Below are positions 1 to 9,016 of a stretch of DNA of 34,383 nt, in pieces. Under the pieces are notes generated by a model. That model was not told where the DNA came from, made no database searches, and worked only from the letters and a program-made list of their open reading frames with translations. Location: the NCBI GenBank assembly GCA_016199835.1, contig JACQFX010000030.1, positions 1-34,383 on the forward strand. Reading direction: 5' to 3'. Every line of letters starts with the position of its first letter. Positions within the stretch are counted from its first letter, which is position 1. Origin of the DNA: Nitrosomonadales bacterium (GTDB lineage: Bacteria; Pseudomonadota; Gammaproteobacteria; Burkholderiales; Gallionellaceae). A program made the translations under genes and the position numbers.

Positions 1-58
1 ATCGACCGCAACAGGGACGCGCGACGGCTTTATATGTGCGATTTTTGACTTCAAAGTA

Positions 59-94
59 AAAATCCCCTCATGCCGTTAGACATAAGGGGATTTT
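59..94. terminator. Bidirectional rho-independent terminator
   Basis: A perfect 10-bp stem (AAAATCCCCT at 59-68, AGGGGATTTT at 85-94) encloses a 16-nt loop. The A-tract on one arm and the T-tract on the other make it able to end transcription from both sides. It lies about 80 bp beyond the stop of the minus-strand metallohydrolase gene and would close the dapA-bamC-hydrolase unit as well as any gene entering from the left. Confidence 0.75.
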
Positions 95-175
95 ACTCTA
101 CTTTGCCGCGATTCCCAACACGTTAACTAAACGGCTAGGACGCAAGTCGGCTTTTTTATTCGCCTCATCCGGCGC

Positions 176-943
176 TCAACTTATCTCGCGCCAATCCAGA
201 CCTTCTTTCTGTGTCGCCACGGCGATCCAGTCCTGCTTGCAACCCAGCACCGCACTTAATGCAGCCACCGCCAATTCCCGCGTGTTGTTCTTGCGGCTCA
301 GGTGCGCCGCCGCAACATGTTGCAGGTGGCGATTATCCAGTCGCGCCAGCAATGCCGCAGCTTCCGCGTTGTTCAGGTGGCCATAACGCCCGCCCACACG
401 CTGCTTGAGGCTATAAGGATAATCGCCGCCAGCCAGCATGGCAGCATCATGATTGCACTCCAGCACCAACGCATCACAACCGCTCAGCACCGCCTCAATG
501 TGCGGCGTGGCATAACCGGTATCCGTCAACACACCCAGGCGTTTTGCACCATCGCTGAACACGTATTGCACCGGCTCGGCGGCATCATGCGGCACGGCAT
601 ACGGCTGCACTTGCAGATCGCCGATTGAAAAGGAATGCTGGGGGGAAATTTCGGCCAGTTGTGGCAAGTCATCCCATGCGGCGCCTTGCGCCTGGCGCGT
701 GCCATGCGTCAGCCACACCGGAATGGCGTGTTTGCGCGCCAGACGCGCGACTCCGGCGATGTGGTCGCCATGCTCATGAGTGACGACGATAGCGCTGATG
801 TCATTCGCCGTCAGGCCAAGACGCGCCATGCGCACCTCAGTCTCCGACAAAGTGAAACCGCAGTCCATCAGTACGCAAGTCCGTCCGGCTTGCACCACCA
901 GTGCGTTACCTTCGCTGCCGCTGCCGAGTGAAGCGAAACGCAT
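176..943 (-). CDS. Metallo-beta-lactamase-fold hydrolase (YycJ/WalJ-like)
   Basis: A 255-residue cytosolic protein of the metallo-beta-lactamase fold. It opens with the SLGSGSEGN loop typical of the YycJ/WalJ-like branch and carries the metal-binding motif HEHGDH at residues 56-61. Further ligands are probably in VPHD (near 118), DTG (near 140) and AAHLSRKNN (near 212). The family is predicted to act as a metal-dependent phosphodiesterase or nuclease; the substrate is not established for this branch. The start lies 7 bp from the bamC stop, so the gene is almost certainly the distal member of a dapA-bamC-hydrolase operon. The start has no strong ribosome-binding site, which fits translational coupling. 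Family assignment is firm; the substrate is unknown. Confidence 0.88.
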   Translation of the reverse strand: MRFASLGSGSEGNALVVQAGRTCVLMDCGFTLSETEVRMARLGLTANDISAIVVTHEHGDHIAGVARLARKHAIPVWLTHGTRQAQGAAWDDLPQLAEISPQHSFSIGDLQVQPYAVPHDAAEPVQYVFSDGAKRLGVLTDTGYATPHIEAVLSGCDALVLECNHDAAMLAGGDYPYSLKQRVGGRYGHLNNAEAAALLARLDNRHLQHVAAAHLSRKNNTRELAVAALSAVLGCKQDWIAVATQKEGLDWREIS

Positions 944-949
944 GGATAA

Positions 950-2041
950 CTACTTGGTCAGCGCCTTGTACAACTCATCAACGATGCGCTGCGTAGACTT
1001 TCCGCCAGTCTCGGGATCACTGATCGTCACTTCGCAACCATTACCGACCTCGCGCACTGCAACCTGATAGCGCAACGGCTTGGCGGCTTCATCCTTGCGC
1101 CAGAATGAGAGCTTGTCGAGCAGGCCCTTTTCCTTGACCGGTTCTTCGACACGCAAAAAATACAGGCCGCTGTTGCGATCCCGGTCTTCCATCACAAAAC
1201 CTGCGCGCTCCAGCGCCAGCCCAACTTTGCGCCAACTCTTGTCAAACGGTTCGGGCAGCAGAATAAGCTGCTTGCCATCGGCCTGCGTTTGCAGTTTCGG
1301 CGCGACAGGCTGCGCAACTTCCTGCGCGCCCGCCTCCGCCCCGCCCAGCTTGACCGTCAACAGTTGCAGCATGGTTGCTTCCAGATCCGGGTCGTTGGCA
1401 CGCTGCTGCCATTTGGAAATGGATTTGTCCACACTCAGCACTTCTTCGATCCCGTAGTGGGTCATATAGATTTCTGTACTGTTGTCCGCCTTGCCGTGCT
1501 CCAGGCGGACGCGAAACATGTCTCTCTCGCCCGAGTCGTACAAGCCATCCGCCACCTTGCCCAGAAAGCTGCGCAAGCCGGTCTTGGGTATCTTGGAACG
1601 ATTCTCCGCCCAGTCGGTTTCCATCATGCCAGCCTGCGGATTTTCGGTCTTGATGACAAACCCGTTCTCCTGCCAGAACGCCTTGATCACGGGCCAGATG
1701 TTCTCAGCCTTGTCGTTCACCTCCAGCCAGCGTTGCACTCCGCTGCGCTGCATGCGCACATTCTTGATCTCGGGCAATACTGTAGTGGCAGCAACCCTGG
1801 CTCTGGGCGTAAGGCCGCCTTTGGCATAATCGGAATAACTGGCCGCAGATTCGCCCCCCGCCTCGGGGATAGCGTAGTGATCTTCGGATACCGGAGCAGT
1901 AAGATCCGGCGGAACTTCCAGCGACGGCACCTTGGCGACGGCAGCCTTATAGTCGACGCGCTTGTTCTCAAGGCTCATGCTGCCGCATCCGGACAAAGCC
2001 AGCAATGCAAGGGTCAATATGGAAAGATTCCGTGCTCTCAT
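950..2041 (-). CDS. bamC: Outer-membrane assembly lipoprotein BamC (NlpB)
   Basis: A lipoprotein of 363 residues, a component of the BAM complex that inserts beta-barrel proteins into the outer membrane. A short hydrophobic signal ends in the lipobox LSGC, followed by a long disordered stretch with VPSLEVPPDLTAP, the BamC segment that lies on BamD. Two helix-grip domains follow (roughly residues 90-215 and 240-360). I chose the ATG at 2041 rather than the in-frame ATG at 2068. It places the signal peptide at the N terminus and has a GAGGAG ribosome-binding site six bases upstream, whereas the earlier start would add nine charged residues before the signal. It follows dapA by 28 bp, the classical dapA-bamC arrangement. 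Confidence 0.92.
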   Translation of the reverse strand: MRARNLSILTLALLALSGCGSMSLENKRVDYKAAVAKVPSLEVPPDLTAPVSEDHYAIPEAGGESAASYSDYAKGGLTPRARVAATTVLPEIKNVRMQRSGVQRWLEVNDKAENIWPVIKAFWQENGFVIKTENPQAGMMETDWAENRSKIPKTGLRSFLGKVADGLYDSGERDMFRVRLEHGKADNSTEIYMTHYGIEEVLSVDKSISKWQQRANDPDLEATMLQLLTVKLGGAEAGAQEVAQPVAPKLQTQADGKQLILLPEPFDKSWRKVGLALERAGFVMEDRDRNSGLYFLRVEEPVKEKGLLDKLSFWRKDEAAKPLRYQVAVREVGNGCEVTISDPETGGKSTQRIVDELYKALTK

Positions 2042-2069
2042 GTCGCTCCTCGATTCAAACGTCTTCACT

Positions 2070-2963
2070 TCAGATCACCCCGGCCTGGCGCAACGCATTT
2101 TCCACCACGGGCTGCGCGGCGGCGGATAGCGGCGTGAGCGGCAAGCGCAGTATGTTTTTCATCTTGCCCATGCGCGCCACTGCCCACTTCACCGGGATAG
2201 GATTGGCCTCGACGAACAGGTGGCGATGCAGGTCGAGCAAGCGATAATTGATCGCGCGCGCTTTCTCCACTTCGCCATTCAATGCGGCGGCGCACATCTC
2301 ATGCATGAGTCCGGGCGCGACATTCGCGGTAACCGATATCGTACCGTGCGCACCCAGCAACATCAGCGCCAGCGTGCTCGCATCGTCGCCGCTATACACG
2401 GCAAAATTCCCGTTGGCACGCTGCAATAAGGCCGTGCGCTGCAACAGGTCGCTGCCGCGTTCGATATTGCCGGTCGCATCCTTGATGCCGACGATGTTGG
2501 GTATCTGCGCAAGACGCAGCACCGTGTCGTTGCTCATATCCGCAGCGGTGCGCCCCGGCACGTTGTACAGGATATGCGGCATGTTCACTGCCTCGGCGAT
2601 GGCCTTGAAATGCTGATACAGACCTTCCTGCGTCGGCTTGTTGTAATACGGCACCACGGTAAGCGAAGCATACGCCCCCGCCTTTCGCGAAAAAGATGCC
2701 AGTTCGATGGCTTCCCTGGTCGAGTTGGCGCCAGTGCCGGCGATGATGGGGATGCGTCCGGCGGCATGCTTCACCGCCTCGGCGATCAGCAACTCATGCT
2801 CTTCCACATCCACCGTGGGCGACTCGCCGGTGGTTCCTACCACCACGATACCGTCCGTGCCCTGCTCTATGTGGAAATCGATCAACGAACGGAATGCCGT
2901 CAAATCCAGGCTGCCGTCTTCACGCATGGGGGTGACTATTGCAACGATACTGCCCTTGATCAT
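2070..2963 (-). CDS. dapA: 4-hydroxy-tetrahydrodipicolinate synthase
   Basis: Condenses pyruvate with aspartate semialdehyde in the diaminopimelate/lysine pathway, supplying meso-DAP for peptidoglycan. The protein has the (beta/alpha)8 aldolase signature GTTGES near residue 45, the catalytic tyrosine in [11 protein letters not shown] near 133 and the Schiff-base lysine in GIKDATGN near 161. The ATG at 2963 gives 297 residues beginning [13 protein letters not shown], which matches the family start. An in-frame GTG at 2975 would add four residues; neither start has a clear ribosome-binding site. It is the first gene of the dapA-bamC-hydrolase unit. Confidence 0.96.
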   Translation of the reverse strand: MIKGSIVAIVTPMREDGSLDLTAFRSLIDFHIEQGTDGIVVVGTTGESPTVDVEEHELLIAEAVKHAAGRIPIIAGTGANSTREAIELASFSRKAGAYASLTVVPYYNKPTQEGLYQHFKAIAEAVNMPHILYNVPGRTAADMSNDTVLRLAQIPNIVGIKDATGNIERGSDLLQRTALLQRANGNFAVYSGDDASTLALMLLGAHGTISVTANVAPGLMHEMCAAALNGEVEKARAINYRLLDLHRHLFVEANPIPVKWAVARMGKMKNILRLPLTPLSAAAQPVVENALRQAGVI

Positions 2964-3158
2964 GGTATCTGCCACTGAAACTTGAAGGTCGGCATTTTAC
3001 CCGAAACCCGCACGGATGCGTTACAAAACCTTTGGTTGCAGAGAAGGCTCGCCACTGGCGGCGGTTATGCCGGAACCGGAACAAAAGGTTGCACCATGCC
3101 ATAGCTAAACGATGTGCTGCTGTGGAATAATGCGGGCGTCATCATTTCCTGCCGCATC

Positions 3159-3392
3159 ATGCCTGCCGTAGCACTTTCCACTCTCGTACCGGGCGAGGCC
3201 GCCACCATAGCCGCTATCCATACCGAAGGGCCGCTGCACCAGCGCCTGCTGGCCATGGGGTTTCGCACCGGCAAGCGCATCGAGGTCATACGCAGGGCGC
3301 GCTTTTCCGGGCCCGTGCAGGTGCGCATCGGCGCCACCGATATTTTGCTGCGCAAGAACGAGGCGGAAAAGATCATGGTGAAAAAGACATGA
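3159..3392 (+). CDS. feoA: Ferrous iron transport protein A
   Basis: A small SH3-like cytosolic protein (77 residues from the ATG at 3159) that works with FeoB in Fe(II) uptake. Family features are LSTLVPGEAATI at the start, the central LLAMGFRTGKRIEVI, and the closing IRIGATDILLRKNEAEKI-type strand. An in-frame GTG at 3114 would add 15 residues with no family similarity, so the ATG is preferred, although its ribosome-binding site is weak. Its stop overlaps the feoB start (ATGA), indicating translational coupling. I saw no convincing Fur box upstream, only a poor dyad near 3126-3146. Confidence 0.9.
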   Translation: MPAVALSTLVPGEAATIAAIHTEGPLHQRLLAMGFRTGKRIEVIRRARFSGPVQVRIGATDILLRKNEAEKIMVKKT

Positions 3393-5176
3393 AACGCATC
3401 GCCTTGCTGGGCATGCCCAACACCGGCAAATCCACCCTGTTCAACCGCATGACCGGCGCCTCGGCGCGCGTGGGCAACTGGCCCGGCATCACCGTGGAAT
3501 TGCTGACCGGAAAAATATTGCTGGGCGCCGACATGGTCGAGATAATAGACCTGCCCGGCATCTACGATCTGCACGGCTTTTCCGAGGACGAACAGGTGGT
3601 GCGCCACTTCCTGCACGACAACGTTCCCGATCTCGCGCTCATCGTGCTCAACGCCACGCAGATCGAGCGCCAGTTGAGCTTGCTGCTGCAACTCAGACAG
3701 CTCAACCTGAACATGGTGGTGCTGCTCAACATGGCGGACGAAGCGCGCAAGTTCGGCATCACTATAGATACCGCAAAAATGGCCGAGGCGCTCGGCATGC
3801 CCATCTTCCTGCTCAGCGCAAAATACGGCGCGGGCTACAACGAGGCCTTGCAGGCAGTCACCAAAGCCTTGCGCTACACCACGCCCGGCATGGCCGAGCA
3901 ACTGCGCGACCAGCTCGAACAGGACGCGCACATCGAAAGCGAGATGGCGCGCATACTCAAACACGCCGTGGACTTACCCGCACGTCTGCCGGACAACCTC
4001 ACCGACCAACTCGACCGCCTCATGCTGCATCCGTGGCTGGGGCTTCCGATCTTCTTCGGCATCATGTATCTGCTGTTCCAGGCCATTTTTCTGTTCGGCC
4101 AGCCGCTGCAAACCGGCGTCAACGATCTGTTCGCCTGGTTGCGCGATGCGGCCATCGTCCCGCTGCTGGCCTTCCTGCCCGCCATGCTGCAAGGCCTGCT
4201 GCTGGACGGCATCTACAACGGCGTGGCCACCGTCGCCGCCTTCGTGCCGCTGATCGTGCTGTTCTTTTTGTTCATGGCCATCGTCGAAGACACCGGCTAT
4301 TTATCGCGCGCCGCATTCCTGATGGATGCACTGATGGCGAAGATGGGGCTGGACGGACGCAGCTTCGTCATGCTGCTGATGGGTTTTGGTTGCAACGTGC
4401 CCGCGTTGATGGGTACGCGCGTGATGCGCTCGCGCAGCCTGCGCCTGCTGACCATGCTGGTGATCCCGTTCTCGCTGTGCTCCGCGCGCTTGCAGGTGTT
4501 CGTATTCATCACCGCCGCCCTGTTCTCGCCCAAGGCCGCACCGCTGGTTCTGTTCAGCCTGTACTTGTTCAGCTTCGGCGCCGCCATCCTCACCGCGCTG
4601 ATATTCAAGGGCTACCTGCCCAATAGCGATCCTTTCGTGCTGGAACTGCCGCCCTACCGCTTCCCTACGGCGCGCCAGATGGTGTTGCGCGGCTGGCACG
4701 AGGTGTATCACTTCATCCACCGCGCCAGCAAGTTCATTGTCGCCGGCGTGGTGCTGGTCTGGCTGCTTACCCATTTGCCGCCTTCCGCCGCACCGGCCAG
4801 CATAGATACCCTTGCGGGCGTCATCGGGGGGTGGCTGCATCCCGTGTTCGCGCCGCTCGGCATCAATGAACAGCTCACCATCGCGCTGATTTTCGGCTTT
4901 GTCGCCAAGGAAATCGTCATCGGCTCGCTCGCCGTAATCTATGGCCTGGGCGGCGAGGCCCTGGGCGGCGCATTGGCGCATCAACTGGACTGGGTGCAGG
5001 CCTATAGCTTCATGCTGTTCACCCTGATCTACACGCCCTGTCTCTCCGCCATCGCCACCTTGCGCAACGAGTCCAAGAACTTTGGCTTCATGCTGTTTGT
5101 CATAGGCTGGTCGCTGGCGCTGGCGTGGGTGACGAGCTTCGTGTTCTATCAGGCAGCAAGAGCTCTTGGGTATTGA
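3389..5176 (+). CDS. feoB: Ferrous iron transporter B
   Basis: Inner-membrane Fe(II) permease with an N-terminal G-protein domain, 595 residues. G1 is GMPNTGKST at residues 8-16, G3 is DLPG near 54 and G4 is NMAD near 115. The membrane part starts near residue 220, with two Gate regions, one containing GCNVPALMGTR near 335. It is about 180 residues shorter than the E. coli protein, mainly through shorter helical spacer and C-terminal regions, a common bacterial form. It overlaps feoA by four bases. In a presumed iron-metabolising betaproteobacterium this would be a main anaerobic or microaerobic Fe(II) uptake route. Confidence 0.96.
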   Translation: MKRIALLGMPNTGKSTLFNRMTGASARVGNWPGITVELLTGKILLGADMVEIIDLPGIYDLHGFSEDEQVVRHFLHDNVPDLALIVLNATQIERQLSLLLQLRQLNLNMVVLLNMADEARKFGITIDTAKMAEALGMPIFLLSAKYGAGYNEALQAVTKALRYTTPGMAEQLRDQLEQDAHIESEMARILKHAVDLPARLPDNLTDQLDRLMLHPWLGLPIFFGIMYLLFQAIFLFGQPLQTGVNDLFAWLRDAAIVPLLAFLPAMLQGLLLDGIYNGVATVAAFVPLIVLFFLFMAIVEDTGYLSRAAFLMDALMAKMGLDGRSFVMLLMGFGCNVPALMGTRVMRSRSLRLLTMLVIPFSLCSARLQVFVFITAALFSPKAAPLVLFSLYLFSFGAAILTALIFKGYLPNSDPFVLELPPYRFPTARQMVLRGWHEVYHFIHRASKFIVAGVVLVWLLTHLPPSAAPASIDTLAGVIGGWLHPVFAPLGINEQLTIALIFGFVAKEIVIGSLAVIYGLGGEALGGALAHQLDWVQAYSFMLFTLIYTPCLSAIATLRNESKNFGFMLFVIGWSLALAWVTSFVFYQAARALGY

Positions 5177-5238
5177 TTCGTGGTGATGATATGATTTACA
5201 GACTGGTTAGTTTCGTTAACTTCAACTGAGGTTCTTGC

Positions 5239-5724
5239 ATGCTTAAAATGTTGCCTTTCTCCCGGCTCTGTTTGCTCTTCATATTCCTGATGCTGCCCGC
5301 CCAGTTTGCCTCCGCCCGGGAAACGGAAATCACGATTGATGATACAGCCGCGTTGAAAATAATCGACACGCAAATCGGTACGGGCGACGAAATAGCTATC
5401 GGAGACGGGCATGTGGTCGAAGTAAAATACACCTCATGGCTCTATAGCGAGACTGCATCAGATCGCAAAGGGCGAAAAGTCGAAAGCTCCGCAGATTCGG
5501 AGAAACCTTACACTTTCAGGATGTCCCAGTTCTACGCAGGGGCTATCATAGGCTTGTCCCGTGGTGTTGACGGAATGAAAGTCGGCGGCAAGCGCACCCT
5601 CATTATTCCATCCACGCTGGCGTATGGCTCGCGCGGAGTACGCGGGAAGGTTCCCGGAAATTCGGCCTTGGTTTATGAGATAGAATTAGTCCGCGACATT
5701 ACTAACGAGCAGCAAAACAATTAA
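5239..5724 (+). CDS. Exported FKBP-type peptidyl-prolyl isomerase, copy 1
   Basis: A 161-residue protein with a clear signal peptide (cleavage likely after AQFASA, near residue 27) and one FKBP domain. The fold is marked by VEVKYTSWLY, GVDGMKVGGKRTLIIP, LAYGSRG and the final strand ALVYEIEL. Two usual active-site positions are altered: the Asp of the canonical FDSS is replaced (VESS), and the Trp that floors the pocket (IKGW in typical proteins) is Leu (IIGLS). It may therefore be a chaperone-like or binding domain rather than a fast isomerase. It starts 62 bp after feoB with a GAGG ribosome-binding site, and is followed at 10 bp by a second copy. Confidence 0.88.
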   Translation: MLKMLPFSRLCLLFIFLMLPAQFASARETEITIDDTAALKIIDTQIGTGDEIAIGDGHVVEVKYTSWLYSETASDRKGRKVESSADSEKPYTFRMSQFYAGAIIGLSRGVDGMKVGGKRTLIIPSTLAYGSRGVRGKVPGNSALVYEIELVRDITNEQQNN

Positions 5725-5734
5725 AGGAACGGCA

Positions 5735-6190
5735 ATGCTAAAAACTAAATATTTCCCACTTTTCTGCACTCTGATATTTGCGTTGATATCGAATCCGGCC
5801 TCCGCCCAACAGATCGGGGGAGCCAGTGACGACGCCCCAACCGAAGTTGTGACCACCGACCTCAAGGTCGGCACGGGCGATGAAGTAAAGGATGGCAAGC
5901 GTATATATATACATTATACCGGCTGGCTGTACGACGCATCGAAGCCCGATCACAAAGGTACGCAATTCGAAAGCTCCCTGGATACCAAGACCCCATTAAA
6001 GGTCAAGGTAGGCATGAGTGAAGTCATTGCGGGAATGGAACAAGGCCTGATCGGCATGAAAGTTGGCGGCAAGCGCAGGATTGTCATCCCATCCGATTAC
6101 GCCTATGGCAGCCATAGCAAACCGGGCATCCCGCCCTACTCGTCGTTGATCTATGAAGTCGAGTTGCTCGAAATAATTGCGAAGAAGTAA
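5735..6190 (+). CDS. Exported FKBP-type peptidyl-prolyl isomerase, copy 2
   Basis: A 151-residue paralogue of the preceding gene, separated by 10 bp and therefore in the same transcript, with a good AAAGGA ribosome-binding site. The signal peptide ends near SNPASA (residue 24). The FKBP domain reads IYIHYTGWLYD, FESSLD, GLIGMKVGGKRRIVIP, AYGS and SLIYEVELLEI. Of the three copies this is the closest to a working isomerase: the key Asp is Glu (FESS), the AYG tyrosine is kept, and the pocket Trp is Met (VIAGM). It is followed by a strong terminator. Periplasmic location is inferred from the signal peptide. Confidence 0.9.
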   Translation: MLKTKYFPLFCTLIFALISNPASAQQIGGASDDAPTEVVTTDLKVGTGDEVKDGKRIYIHYTGWLYDASKPDHKGTQFESSLDTKTPLKVKVGMSEVIAGMEQGLIGMKVGGKRRIVIPSDYAYGSHSKPGIPPYSSLIYEVELLEIIAKK

Positions 6191-6195
6191 CAACC

Positions 6196-6231
6196 AGCGG
6201 CAGGGCTGCCACGCAGCCCTGCCGCTTTCCT
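6196..6231 (+). terminator. Strong rho-independent terminator
   Basis: A perfect 13-bp GC-rich stem (arms 6196-6208 and 6214-6226, loop of five bases) followed by a T-rich tail TTTCCTTCT. It sits six bases after the stop of FKBP copy 2 and probably ends the feoAB/FKBP transcript, leaving the third FKBP gene with its own promoter or read-through expression. Confidence 0.88.
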
Positions 6232-6262
6232 TCTATTGTAAAAATCATACCGAACACCCATC

Positions 6263-6757
6263 ATGCATCCCAAATCCTTGGCTTCCCGGCTTTGCCTGTT
6301 TTTTCTGTGCATCTTGCTACCCATCCACATGGCATTCGCCGAAAAGGACGAGGCTGCGCCTGAAGACGTGCCCGAAATGAGTGTTACCGACACAAAAATC
6401 GGCACAGGCTTCCCGGCCGGATACAACGACAAGGTCAAGGTGGTTTTCACCTATTGGCTATATAGCTCGACCGCACCGGATTTCAAAGGTAAACAGGCGG
6501 GGAGTTCAGGGGAAGCGGCGGGGAGTTCTCCAGATGCCAAGGTGGGGAACTTCAAATTCAAACTGTATCCGATGCGCGGAATAATCGGGGGCTTGACCGA
6601 AGCTGTAAACGGGATGCGGGTTGGCGGAAAGCGAACCGTGATCCTGCCTTCCTCAATGGCCTTTGGCGCGAAGGGCGAGGAAGGAAAGGTTCCCCCCAAT
6701 TCTGCGCTGATTTTTGAAATAGAACTGACCCGGCTTTTTGTCAGTGCGGAAGATTAG
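6263..6757 (+). CDS. Exported FKBP-like protein, copy 3 (divergent)
   Basis: A 164-residue protein with a signal peptide (cleavage near MAFA, residue 26) and an FKBP domain that is the most divergent of the three neighbours. Conserved pieces are VKVVFTYWLY, VNGMRVGGKRTVILP and ALIFEIELTRLF. The FDSS motif is lost in a Gly/Ser-rich insertion (AGSSGEAAGSS, near residues 80-90), the pocket Trp is Leu (IIGGL) and the AYG tyrosine is Phe (AFG). I infer that isomerase activity is reduced or gone. It lies beyond the terminator that follows copy 2 and has no clear ribosome-binding site at the chosen ATG. Confidence 0.82.
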   Translation: MHPKSLASRLCLFFLCILLPIHMAFAEKDEAAPEDVPEMSVTDTKIGTGFPAGYNDKVKVVFTYWLYSSTAPDFKGKQAGSSGEAAGSSPDAKVGNFKFKLYPMRGIIGGLTEAVNGMRVGGKRTVILPSSMAFGAKGEEGKVPPNSALIFEIELTRLFVSAED

Positions 6758-7059
6758 CCTGCCGCTGAATGTGCCAGAAACAACCAGCATCGGCGATTTA
6801 TAAGCCCTGTTCGCTGACCCCGTCTCCGCCTGGTGACGCATGCCCCCGGATCATCAAATTCCGCGCCCCACTCCAATTCACGTTCCTCATACTCTGCCGA
6901 CCTCCCGAGGCTCGCCCTCGGCGCGGGATTCCGGTGCGCGATCAAAATTGATGGCCAAGTTGCCGAACCGGAACTAATGCGATGCGGGGTATACTGGACA
7001 GCAGAAAATCACACTGACCTGCCCCGCAGATCCATCGACAAATAGCAGTCGAAATCACC
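6758..7059. other. Intergenic stretch without recognisable gene
   Basis: About 300 bp between FKBP copy 3 and the ABC exporter. Short open frames here show no family resemblance. A -10-like TATACT occurs near 6990, but I found no -35 at a proper distance. No hairpin terminator or repeat was recognised. Confidence 0.5.
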
Positions 7060-8919
7060 ATGTTCAAATTCCTCGAATCTCTCATCCCCGGCACCAGGGT
7101 TCACACAGCAACGACGCCCCCAAGCGGGCTGTTATCTTTTTACTGGCATTTCATCGGCCAGACCCCATGGCCTTATGCGGCCATGGTGGCCACCAGCCTG
7201 GCCGTTGCCATGGCAGACATGTGCATCCCCGTCTTCATCGGCCAACTGGTGGCACTGATGGCGGCGGCGGACCGCGCTGCCGCCATCACGGAAAAAGCCA
7301 CGCTACTGTTACTGATGATGCTGGTAGTGCTGCTGTTACGCCCGCTACTGCAGTTCGCCGACATCGCCATACGCCAGAACGCACTGATACCTGGCGCCAC
7401 CAGCCTGGTGCGCTGGCAAAGTCACTGGCATGTATTGCGCCATAGCTGGCCCTTCTTCCAGCAAGACTTCGCGGGGCGCATCGCCAACCGCGTCATGCAG
7501 ACTGCACAGTCCCTGCGCGATAGCGTGATGTCCGCCATTCGGGCAGGCTTGTATCTCTCTACCTATGGCGCATTGACGCTGGTGCTGCTTTCCCGTTTCG
7601 ATTGGCGACTGACAGCGCCTGCCCTGATCTGGCTGCTGGCGTATGCGGCCTTTTTGCGATTCTTTGTACCGCGTTTGCGTGAATTGTCGAAACAGAGTTC
7701 GGAAGTGCGCTCCAAAGTCATGGCCCGCGTAGTGGACAGCTATACGAACATCCTGACCGTGAAACTGTTTTCCCGGCTGTCGGATGAAGACGCCTATGTA
7801 CGCGAAGTCGTGGACGAACATCAGGTAACCATATCCAGGCACATGCGCATGACCAGTCGCTTCATGTTCACCTTGCAAACGCTGAATGCGCTGCTGCTGG
7901 TCAGCACGACGGTGATCGGGCTGAGCCTGTGGGCGCAGAGCCTGATCAGCGCCGCCCAGGTGGCTACCGCATTGCCGCTGGTATGGCAGATCACCAATAT
8001 GGCTGGCTGGGTATCCTTTGAAGTCGCCGGGATATTCGAAAACATCGGCGTGGTGCATGACGGGATGGAAACCATCGCTGTGCCCCACACACTGGTGGAC
8101 GAGCCAAACGCCAAGTCACTCAAGGTGACGCAAGGCGAAATACGCTTCGACCAGGTCAGCTTCAGTTATGGAGAAGCCCGCCCCGTGCTCGACGACATCG
8201 CCCTGATCGTGCATCCCGGCGAACGCATCGGCCTGGTTGGCCGTTCGGGCGCGGGCAAATCCACGCTAGTCAATCTGCTGTTGCGCTTTTTCGATGTCGA
8301 GCAAGGACGCATCAGCATAGACGGGCAGGACATCCGCCACGTCACACAGGAAAGCCTGCGCAGCCAGATCGGCCTGGTGACACAGGACACGTCGCTGCTG
8401 CACCGTTCGATTGCCGACAACATCCGCTATGGCCGCCCGCAGGCAACACAAGACGAAATCGAAGCGGCGGCACGCAAGGCGCAGGCCCACGACTTCATCC
8501 TGAGCTTGCGCGACTGGAATGGCCGCGAAGGTTATCAGGCCCATGTCGGCGAACGCGGTGTCAAACTTTCCGGCGGCCAGCGCCAGCGCATAGCGATCGC
8601 GCGCGTGATTCTCAAGGACGCGCCCATCCTGTTGCTCGACGAGGCAACCTCGGCGCTGGACAGCGAGATCGAAGCCAGCATCCAGGAGCAACTGCTAGGC
8701 CTGATGGACGGCAAGACCGTGATCGCCATCGCCCACCGCCTGTCCACCATCGCGCGCCTGGACAGGCTCATCGTGCTCGACTGCGGCCGCATCGTCGAGC
8801 AGGGTACGCACAGCGAATTGTTGCGCCGCAACGGACTCTATGCAGCCTTGTGGCAACATCAGTCCGGCGGTTTCCTGGCGGAGAAATTGCCGGAGCCATC
8901 GGCGCCCGTATCGGCATGA
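7060..8919 (+). CDS. ABC exporter, fused permease and ATPase (MsbA-like family)
   Basis: A 619-residue half-transporter of the ABC exporter type. About six membrane helices occupy residues 30-320 and a nucleotide-binding domain fills residues 350-605. Walker A is GRSGAGKST near 393-401, the signature LSGGQRQR is near 504, Walker B with catalytic Glu is LLLDEATSALDSE near 527, and the H-loop AHRLST is near 559. Such proteins act as homodimers in the inner membrane and export lipids, peptides or drugs; the cargo cannot be told from sequence. It stands alone, with no adaptor or outer-membrane channel next to it. Confidence 0.9.
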   Translation: MFKFLESLIPGTRVHTATTPPSGLLSFYWHFIGQTPWPYAAMVATSLAVAMADMCIPVFIGQLVALMAAADRAAAITEKATLLLLMMLVVLLLRPLLQFADIAIRQNALIPGATSLVRWQSHWHVLRHSWPFFQQDFAGRIANRVMQTAQSLRDSVMSAIRAGLYLSTYGALTLVLLSRFDWRLTAPALIWLLAYAAFLRFFVPRLRELSKQSSEVRSKVMARVVDSYTNILTVKLFSRLSDEDAYVREVVDEHQVTISRHMRMTSRFMFTLQTLNALLLVSTTVIGLSLWAQSLISAAQVATALPLVWQITNMAGWVSFEVAGIFENIGVVHDGMETIAVPHTLVDEPNAKSLKVTQGEIRFDQVSFSYGEARPVLDDIALIVHPGERIGLVGRSGAGKSTLVNLLLRFFDVEQGRISIDGQDIRHVTQESLRSQIGLVTQDTSLLHRSIADNIRYGRPQATQDEIEAAARKAQAHDFILSLRDWNGREGYQAHVGERGVKLSGGQRQRIAIARVILKDAPILLLDEATSALDSEIEASIQEQLLGLMDGKTVIAIAHRLSTIARLDRLIVLDCGRIVEQGTHSELLRRNGLYAALWQHQSGGFLAEKLPEPSAPVSA

Positions 8920-9016
8920 ATCAGTTGCTCGCGCGAAGGTTGTTTCCCGCACAGAATCCGCCTGCCCGGATAGGTAATCTTGTCTCTCCGAATTCCATCA
9001 CTCAGGAGACAAGAAA

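Noticed and set aside
3113-3158. Possible Fur box before feoA
   Set aside because: The dyad AATAATG...CATCATT has only 6 of 7 matching arm positions and a seven-base GC-rich centre; it does not resemble the 19-bp Fur consensus.
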